A model generated the notes under the pieces. It had not been told where the DNA came from. It was given only the letters and a program-made list of their open reading frames with translations, and searched no databases. DNA of 64,000 bases, taken from NCBI RefSeq assembly GCF_018613715.1, contig NZ_JAGGPT010000006.1, forward strand, positions 496,001 to 560,000, in the 5' to 3' direction. The position numbers and the translations under genes were made by a program. Shown piece after piece: positions 58,597 to 64,000 of this stretch. This DNA comes from Chryseobacterium sp. ISL-6 (GTDB taxonomy: Bacteria > Bacteroidota > Bacteroidia > Flavobacteriales > Weeksellaceae). Every line of letters starts with the position of its first letter. Positions within the stretch are counted from its first letter, which is position 1.

Positions 58597-61464
58597 ATGA
58601 TGAAAAAACTATCATTAGTCTCTTTGTTTACTTTACTTCCCACATCTCATTATTTTGCTCAAACTACAGTGTTCGGGTATCTAAAGGATGATGATGGAAA
58701 ACCCATTGAAAGGGTAGAAGTAGATTTGCAAGGGAGCGAAAATGATGCAACGGCAGATCAGATTGGATATTTCCAATTTGTCGATTTACAGTCGGGACAT
58801 TATCAAATTGTAATGACGAAATCCAATTACGAAATCAAAGTAATGGAGTTCGATATCACGGATGACGAAAAAAGGAAGGATTTAGGAATCATTACCCTAT
58901 ATTCTAAGCTTGCTAATTTGGATCAGGGCCTGGCTATTATAGACAGCAATAATGACGATGATGGCAACAATCAGACCTCTACCGTAGGACTACTTCAATC
59001 CTCTATGGATGTTTTTAGTAGAATTGCAGCATTTGACTTAGGATTTTACTGGTTCCGACCAAGAGGAATAGATGGAAGAACTGGAGAGATTATGCTGAAT
59101 GGAGTTTCGATGATCAAGTTGGATAACGGAAATGTAGATTTCGGAAACTGGGGTGGCTTGAATGAGATTACAAGATATCCTGAAATTTCTGCAAATCATG
59201 CACCATCCGAATATACCTATGGAGGGAATAGTTCTGTGATTTATAAAAATACGAAAGCAGGTGAATATAGGAAGGGCTTCCAGTTTACTCAGTCTTTAAC
59301 CAATAGGAATTACAGAAACCGAACATCTTTGCGTTACAGCTCAGGAATGAATAAAAAAGGCTGGGCATTTACAGTAATGGGTGCCAGGAGATGGGCTGAA
59401 GAAGGGATTCAAGAGGGAACTTTTTATAATGCATATTCTGCTTATTTAGGGATTGAAAAAAGAATTAACGACAAACATAGCATAACATTTAATTTTATCG
59501 GAGCTCCTTACCGGAGATCTACTGCAAGCCCTAGCACACAAGAAGTATATAATTACAGAGGAGTTCATTACAATTCTTATTGGGGATATCAAGATGGTAA
59601 ACAGAGGAGTGAGCGGATTAGAAAAGGTTTTCAACCAATATTCCAGATCCAGGACTTTTGGAAAATTGATAAAAAATCAAGTCTTTGGACTTCTGTTTCC
59701 TATCAGTTTGGAAAAGATAAGGGCTCCCGGTTAGACTGGCAGAATGTGCAGAATCCTTCACCTACTTATTATAGAAATCTACCCAGTTATTATAATTCTT
59801 TGAATCCTAACACTTCAGTTCCTACTAGTTCTGGTGAAGTACCGACTAGTGTACAGGATGCATATCAGACCTCTTTAGCTACTTGGACTTCCGGAGATAC
59901 AAATGTTACTCAATTGAATTGGGATAATCTTTACAGGAGAAACAAGCAACAACCTATTGAAAACTATTATGGACGAACTGGTAAAAGAGCTTTATATTAT
60001 CTTGTTAATGATGTGAGTGATGATAAAATCTTTAATGTATCTACTCATTTCGTCCGCAATTTTAATGAGACAACCAAGTTTTTACTTAATGTATCATATC
60101 AGAACTATCGTTCCGAATTATACAGACAAGTAAAGGATCTCATGGGTGCTGATTTTGTTTTAAACCGGGATCCTTTTGCGGCAACCAACCAGCCCGGAAA
60201 ATCTGGTTTATTTAATGAAGGCGAAGAGAATGTTACCAAACAGATTGGAGACAGAATGACATACAATTATATCTTCAGAAGGCAAGAGATAAAGGTAAAT
60301 CCTGGATTGAAATTTATAGCTGGGAAATTTGATTTATTTGTTACAGCTCTTGCAGGATATTCAACTTCAAGCAGGGAAGGGTTGTTCAATCATTATTTGT
60401 ATAAAGATTCTAAAGGAAAGAGTGCAGATTACAACTTCTGGAATTATGGTTTGAAGGGGCAAGCCATTTATAAATTAAATGGAAGGAATTTTTTTATATA
60501 TAATGGAGCTTATTATTCTCAGGCGCCTTCTCTTGAAGATCTGTTCATAAATCCGAGGGTAAATAGCTCGACAGCTCCCAATATCAAGAACATGGTTATA
60601 AGGGCAAATGACCTTAGCTATGTCATGTCTTCTCCATTTCTGAAACTAAGGCTAAGTGGGTATTTAGTTGATACAAGTAATGAAACAACAGTACAAAGAT
60701 TCTTTGCAGATGGTATTCAATTAAATAATATTGATGATCAGGGAAATGAGACATCAGTGCAGAGCGCTTTTATAACCCAGATAATGACTGATGTGAAAAA
60801 AAGAAATTTAGGTGTAGAGCTAGGGATTGATGCTAAAATTACTCCAACCTTATCTTTACAGGGACTAATAAGTTATGGACAGTTCACTTATCAGAATGAT
60901 CCTGTCACTTACTTCGCTTCAGATGCAGCAGGTGTTTTTTCCAACGGTCTTTCTTATATGAACGTAGGAAAAGCATACATTAAAAATTATCGACAGGGAG
61001 GTACCCCACAACAAGCCTATTCCTTTGGGTTTAAATATAATTCACCTAAATACTGGTGGTTTGGGGGCAACTGGAACTATTTTGATGATAGTTATCTGGA
61101 TCCTTCGGCATTAATAAGAACAGAATCATTTGTCCAAAATAATAATTCTTCAACTCCTTATTATAACCTGACAACATCTGAATTAAGAAGGGTATTAAAG
61201 CCGAATAAATTACCATCTTCATTTTTCTTTAATGCGAATGCTGGTAAATCGTGGTCTATCAGGAAGTATTATGTTTTGCTTTCGGCCTCAGTAAATAATA
61301 TTATGAATAACAAAAGATATATTACTGGAGGTTTTGAACAAACAAGAAATGCTAAATTCTCAAATTTTATGCAAGATAATGACAGAGAATTTACTTTGTT
61401 CGGACCAAAATACTGGTATACTCAGGGAAGATCTTATTTTGTTAACCTGCAATTTAGATTTTAG
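58597..61464 (+). CDS. TonB-dependent receptor with carboxypeptidase-regulatory-like domain
   Basis: 955 aa, outer membrane. Signal peptide ends ...SHYFAQ. Residues ~24-110 form a CarboxypepD_reg-like beta-sandwich (TVFGYLKDDDGKPIERVEVD, TADQIGYFQFVDLQSGHYQI). The plug follows (FYWFRPRGIDGRTGEIMLNG) and a barrel ending FVNLQFRF. It lacks an adjacent SusD; the partner is the DUF5689 lipoprotein 32 bp downstream. Ligand unknown. A second Met at 58600 is an equally good start. Confidence 0.92.
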   Translation: MMKKLSLVSLFTLLPTSHYFAQTTVFGYLKDDDGKPIERVEVDLQGSENDATADQIGYFQFVDLQSGHYQIVMTKSNYEIKVMEFDITDDEKRKDLGIITLYSKLANLDQGLAIIDSNNDDDGNNQTSTVGLLQSSMDVFSRIAAFDLGFYWFRPRGIDGRTGEIMLNGVSMIKLDNGNVDFGNWGGLNEITRYPEISANHAPSEYTYGGNSSVIYKNTKAGEYRKGFQFTQSLTNRNYRNRTSLRYSSGMNKKGWAFTVMGARRWAEEGIQEGTFYNAYSAYLGIEKRINDKHSITFNFIGAPYRRSTASPSTQEVYNYRGVHYNSYWGYQDGKQRSERIRKGFQPIFQIQDFWKIDKKSSLWTSVSYQFGKDKGSRLDWQNVQNPSPTYYRNLPSYYNSLNPNTSVPTSSGEVPTSVQDAYQTSLATWTSGDTNVTQLNWDNLYRRNKQQPIENYYGRTGKRALYYLVNDVSDDKIFNVSTHFVRNFNETTKFLLNVSYQNYRSELYRQVKDLMGADFVLNRDPFAATNQPGKSGLFNEGEENVTKQIGDRMTYNYIFRRQEIKVNPGLKFIAGKFDLFVTALAGYSTSSREGLFNHYLYKDSKGKSADYNFWNYGLKGQAIYKLNGRNFFIYNGAYYSQAPSLEDLFINPRVNSSTAPNIKNMVIRANDLSYVMSSPFLKLRLSGYLVDTSNETTVQRFFADGIQLNNIDDQGNETSVQSAFITQIMTDVKKRNLGVELGIDAKITPTLSLQGLISYGQFTYQNDPVTYFASDAAGVFSNGLSYMNVGKAYIKNYRQGGTPQQAYSFGFKYNSPKYWWFGGNWNYFDDSYLDPSALIRTESFVQNNNSSTPYYNLTTSELRRVLKPNKLPSSFFFNANAGKSWSIRKYYVLLSASVNNIMNNKRYITGGFEQTRNAKFSNFMQDNDREFTLFGPKYWYTQGRSYFVNLQFRF

Positions 61465-61496
61465 CACTTATCATTAACTATTTTTAAAACAACAAA

Positions 61497-62795
61497 ATGA
61501 ATAGAAAAAAATATTTTAGTTTAATAACAGGAATTGTCTTTGCTACAGTTTCTCTTAGTTCTTGTGTACAAAAAGATGATTGGGATACCCCTCCAATCAG
61601 ATGTACAAATAAGTTTTCTGCTCCCACAATGACAATGGCAAATTTCAAAGCACAGGCTCCGGCGAATGGTTTTATTTTAATTAATACGGATCAGATTTTT
61701 GACGGTTATGTGATCTCTTCTGATGAAAACGGAAATTTCTATAAAACAATTTCTTTTCAGGATAAATCTGAAAACCCTACTGCAGGACTACAAATTGAAA
61801 TTGATAAAGCAGGTAATTATGCCGATTTTCCTGTAGGAGCACATATCATAATTAATGCAAAAGGATTAAGATTAGGAACTGATAGAGGCGTGGTGAAGAT
61901 TGGCTCAGTAGATCCAACGTATGCAATAGGAAGAATACCTGGTACTTTATTCAGTAAATATATTTGTGGTGTATGTAATGGGTCAAGTTTGGATATTGAA
62001 GTTATAAAACCTTTAGAACTGGCAGACCTGAAACAAGCTCAGAAGACTGATTATTTGAATATTTTGGTTAAAGTACCTAATGTTCAGTTTGCAGCTTCTG
62101 AATTAGGGAAAAGCTATGTTAATTATGTAGCGGGTTCTGGAGTTGATACAGATAGAAGTATTGTGGATACCAATGGAAACTCTACAATATTAAGAAACGC
62201 GGGGTTTTCTACATTTGGAGCAACGTCGATTCCGGAAGGAAAAGGGAGCCTTACGTTTGTTATAAACCGCTATAATTCTTCCTGGCGGATGCAAATACGA
62301 AATTTAAATGATGTTAATTTTATAGGGAAAAGATTTTTCTTTGAAGGCTTTGATGGAAACCTAGATGATTGGTCCAATATAAGTATTCAAGGAGCTGAGA
62401 TCTGGAATATTCAGCAGTTTGGAAACCCAAAACCATGTGTGGTAATGAATGGTTTAAATAAAGATAACGAAGATTGGTTGATCTCAAAACCCATTTCTTT
62501 GCAAGGGTTTTCTTCCGCTTTTTTGTCTTTCGATACCGATGTTAAAAATAATGGTAACCCACTGGAAGTTTTTGTGACTAAAAATTATACAGGAAATCCT
62601 GCAACAACGCTGTGGGAGCCACTATCTGCTGTATTTGATCAGGATGCTAATTTGTTTAACACCTGGACTTATTCCGGCAATATTAATCTGAATGCTTATT
62701 TGAATAAGGATATTATTATTGGCTTTAAATATACCTCTGCGGTTTCCGCTTCCGCAATATGGCAACTGGATAATATAAGAGTAGTTGGGAATTAA
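61497..62795 (+). CDS. DUF5689 lipoprotein with choice-of-anchor J-like domain
   Basis: 432 aa lipoprotein (lipobox VSLSSC). The N-terminal DUF5689 region (~45-270) has an OB-like pattern (DGYVISSDENGNFYKTISFQ, LRLGTDRGVVKIGSVDPTYA), and the C-terminal ~150 residues look like a choice-of-anchor J/MAM-like jelly roll (FFFEGFDGNLDDWSNISIQG, DWLISKPISLQGFSSAFLSF, IWQLDNIRVVGN). Its position 32 bp after the TonB receptor suggests a surface partner of that channel. DUF5689 has no established function. It ends at a bidirectional terminator. Confidence 0.88.
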   Translation: MNRKKYFSLITGIVFATVSLSSCVQKDDWDTPPIRCTNKFSAPTMTMANFKAQAPANGFILINTDQIFDGYVISSDENGNFYKTISFQDKSENPTAGLQIEIDKAGNYADFPVGAHIIINAKGLRLGTDRGVVKIGSVDPTYAIGRIPGTLFSKYICGVCNGSSLDIEVIKPLELADLKQAQKTDYLNILVKVPNVQFAASELGKSYVNYVAGSGVDTDRSIVDTNGNSTILRNAGFSTFGATSIPEGKGSLTFVINRYNSSWRMQIRNLNDVNFIGKRFFFEGFDGNLDDWSNISIQGAEIWNIQQFGNPKPCVVMNGLNKDNEDWLISKPISLQGFSSAFLSFDTDVKNNGNPLEVFVTKNYTGNPATTLWEPLSAVFDQDANLFNTWTYSGNINLNAYLNKDIIIGFKYTSAVSASAIWQLDNIRVVGN

Positions 62796-62838
62796 AAGAA
62801 ATTATAAACAGACTTTTGTATTATACTACACCAACTGA

Positions 62839-62864
62839 AAAGCCACTACAGGTGTAGTGGCTTT
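62839..62864. terminator. Bidirectional terminator between DUF5689 and DUF6702 genes
   Basis: AAAGCCACTACA (62839-62850) and TGTAGTGGCTTT (62853-62864) are perfectly complementary. An upstream ACTACACC (62825-62832) can pair instead with GGTGTAGT (62851-62858). Confidence 0.77.
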
Positions 62865-62885
62865 ATTATTTAAATTGATTCTTTT

Positions 62886-63356
62886 TTAGAAAGATACTTC
62901 GTTTACTTCTTTTCCACGTTGGAAATTCATTACTTTCTGACTTCCTTTATAAGAAATAGTAACGATGTTACTCTGCTTTGGAAAGGCACTTAGAAGTATT
63001 GTATTTTTAATCTTTAAGGTATTGATATCTGAAACACCGCCAGTCTCAAAATATACCCATACAGTTTCTCCGCTTACTTGACTTCCGGTAAATGTTATTG
63101 TTTTAGGCGAACCGTTGACGTACACATCAAAATTATTATTTACATATTTTTTTACTTCTGCTTCAAATCCTGCTGTATTGGGATTTATTTTAATAGCATC
63201 AGAAATATGACTTGTATTCATTTTTGTGGTGAACTTCAATGTTTTGCTTCCATCAATATAATCAACTTTTGTCATTGAGGAGAAAAAGTCTACATACATA
63301 AAACTCATTAACACAAAACATGTTAAAATTCCTGATATATATAAAAGTTTTTTCAT
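62886..63356 (-). CDS. DUF6702 protein
   Basis: About 156 aa from ATG 63356 (MKKLLYISGILTCFVLMSF), preferred over an in-frame upstream Met at 63380. Signal-like N-terminus, then a beta-rich domain: VDYIDGSKTLKFTTKMNTSH, AEVKKYVNNNFDVYVNGSPK, ETVWVYFETGGV and SNIVTISYKGSQKVMNF. This fits DUF6702, a Bacteroidota periplasmic family of unknown function often located near peptidases. Weakly regulated or monocistronic as far as seen. Confidence 0.82.
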   Translation of the reverse strand: MKKLLYISGILTCFVLMSFMYVDFFSSMTKVDYIDGSKTLKFTTKMNTSHISDAIKINPNTAGFEAEVKKYVNNNFDVYVNGSPKTITFTGSQVSGETVWVYFETGGVSDINTLKIKNTILLSAFPKQSNIVTISYKGSQKVMNFQRGKEVNEVSF

Positions 63357-63414
63357 CTTAATTAATAGATTTACAATCATAATTGTTATTTATAAGTCAC
63401 AAATAATATGCCAA

Positions 63415-64000
63415 TTAGAAATTGACATTTACAGCATACTTGTCATAAAATGCTTTAATGTGCGCTACAGCTTCATCAGCAGTATCTACCACTCTATAAA
63501 GATCCAGATCATCTTCAGCAATCATTCCTTCTTTTAATAAAGTTGCTTTGAACCATTCCAGTAAACCATTCCAGAATTCAGAACCAACCAATACGATAGG
63601 GAATCTTCCGATTTTGTTAGTTTGAATAAGGGTAATCGCTTCTGTAAGTTCATCAAGGGTCCCAAATCCTCCAGGCATTACAACGAATCCCTGAGAATAT
63701 TTTACAAACATTACTTTTCTCACGAAAAAGTAATCGAAATTCATTGAATAGGATTTATTGATATAAGGATTGAAATGTTGTTCAAAAGGCAGGTCGATAT
63801 TTAAACCAATAGATTTTCCTTCAGCATTAAAAGCACCTTTATTTCCTGCTTCCATAATCCCGGGGCCTCCACCTGTAATAATACCAAAGCCTATTTTGGT
63901 TATTTTTTCTGCAATTTCTACAGCCATTTCATAGTATTTGCTGTCCGGCTTCAATCTTGCAGATCCAAAAATAGAGACACAAGGTCCAATTTTTGCCAAT
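63415..64000 (-). CDS. LOG family / TIGR00730 Rossmann-fold protein (5' end outside window)
   Basis: At least 194 aa. Key blocks: GPCVSIFGSARLKPDSKYYE, GFGIITGGGPGIMEAGNKGA, the nucleotide loop VMPGGFGTLDELTEAITLIQ and IVLVGSEFWNGLLEWFK. The PGGxGTxxE motif marks cytokinin riboside-5'-monophosphate phosphoribohydrolase-type (LOG) enzymes, which cleave nucleotide N-glycosidic bonds. The TTG at 63999 is probably an internal Leu, since related proteins have a longer N-terminus; the gene is therefore truncated by the window edge. Confidence 0.9.
   Translation of the reverse strand, partial: LAKIGPCVSIFGSARLKPDSKYYEMAVEIAEKITKIGFGIITGGGPGIMEAGNKGAFNAEGKSIGLNIDLPFEQHFNPYINKSYSMNFDYFFVRKVMFVKYSQGFVVMPGGFGTLDELTEAITLIQTNKIGRFPIVLVGSEFWNGLLEWFKATLLKEGMIAEDDLDLYRVVDTADEAVAHIKAFYDKYAVNVNF

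Noticed and set aside
1-64000. CRISPR arrays, tRNA or rRNA genes, insertion sequences and phage attachment sites
   Set aside because: I looked for regular short repeats, cloverleaf-type sequences, transposase or integrase genes and terminal inverted repeats and found none I could support.

Overview
The window reads as chromosomal DNA of a flavobacterium in the Weeksellaceae, most likely Chryseobacterium or a close relative (inference). The support is an AT-rich sequence, SusC/SusD pairs, type IX secretion tails ending in a YPNP-type domain, TAnnTTTG promoter elements, Bacteroidota-specific families (DUF4271, DUF4293, DUF4296, DUF5689, DUF6146, DUF6702) and EndoF1-like GH18 enzymes. I see no tRNA, rRNA, CRISPR array, transposase or phage gene.

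Region 1 (1-29983) is a polysaccharide utilisation locus (PUL) that looks built for high-mannose N-glycans. After a 5'-clipped AraC regulator comes a forward series: SusC, SusD, an inner-membrane transporter, GH130, GH92, GH125, two tandem GH18 endo-glycosidases with fibronectin, LamG and T9SS domains, a cupin phosphomannose isomerase, then GH97 and GH65. A convergent reverse operon carries gntR, GH38 alpha-mannosidase, a ROK sugar kinase, a class I mannose-6-phosphate isomerase with an odd N-terminal domain, and a sugar porter. Inferred flow: surface GH18 enzymes release glycans from glycoproteins, SusCD imports them, periplasmic GH92/GH125/GH38 (and GH97/GH65 for glucose caps) trim them, Man-GlcNAc is imported and phosphorolysed by GH130, and free mannose enters through the porter, ROK kinase and isomerase.

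Region 2 (30125-33921) is a compact reverse cassette of three Cys/His-rich envelope proteins: a repeat lipoprotein, a small CC-rich exported protein, and a TonB-dependent receptor with two periplasmic HMA-type domains. It looks like a heavy-metal, probably copper, handling unit and is the least familiar part of the window.

Region 3 (34000-41227) holds an RprXY-like two-component system, an AHSA1 protein, an S9 oligopeptidase, a hypothetical protein, HemD and DUF4271.

Region 4 (41208-56681) is core housekeeping: polyprenol-phosphate glycosyltransferase, DUF4296, Tgt (lacking its zinc cysteines), LptF/G permease, BirA, RsfS-FtsH-LUD-CdsA-Psd, a DUF1801 protein, an MsbA-like exporter, an M28 peptidase, DUF4293, Rho and superoxide dismutase. 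Interleaved divergent promoters separate DUF4293 and rho.

Region 5 (56734-64000) has a DUF6146 lipoprotein, a secreted endonuclease/exonuclease/phosphatase-fold enzyme divergent from a TonB receptor plus DUF5689 lipoprotein, a DUF6702 protein and a 5'-clipped LOG-family protein. Many intrinsic terminators are visible at operon ends.
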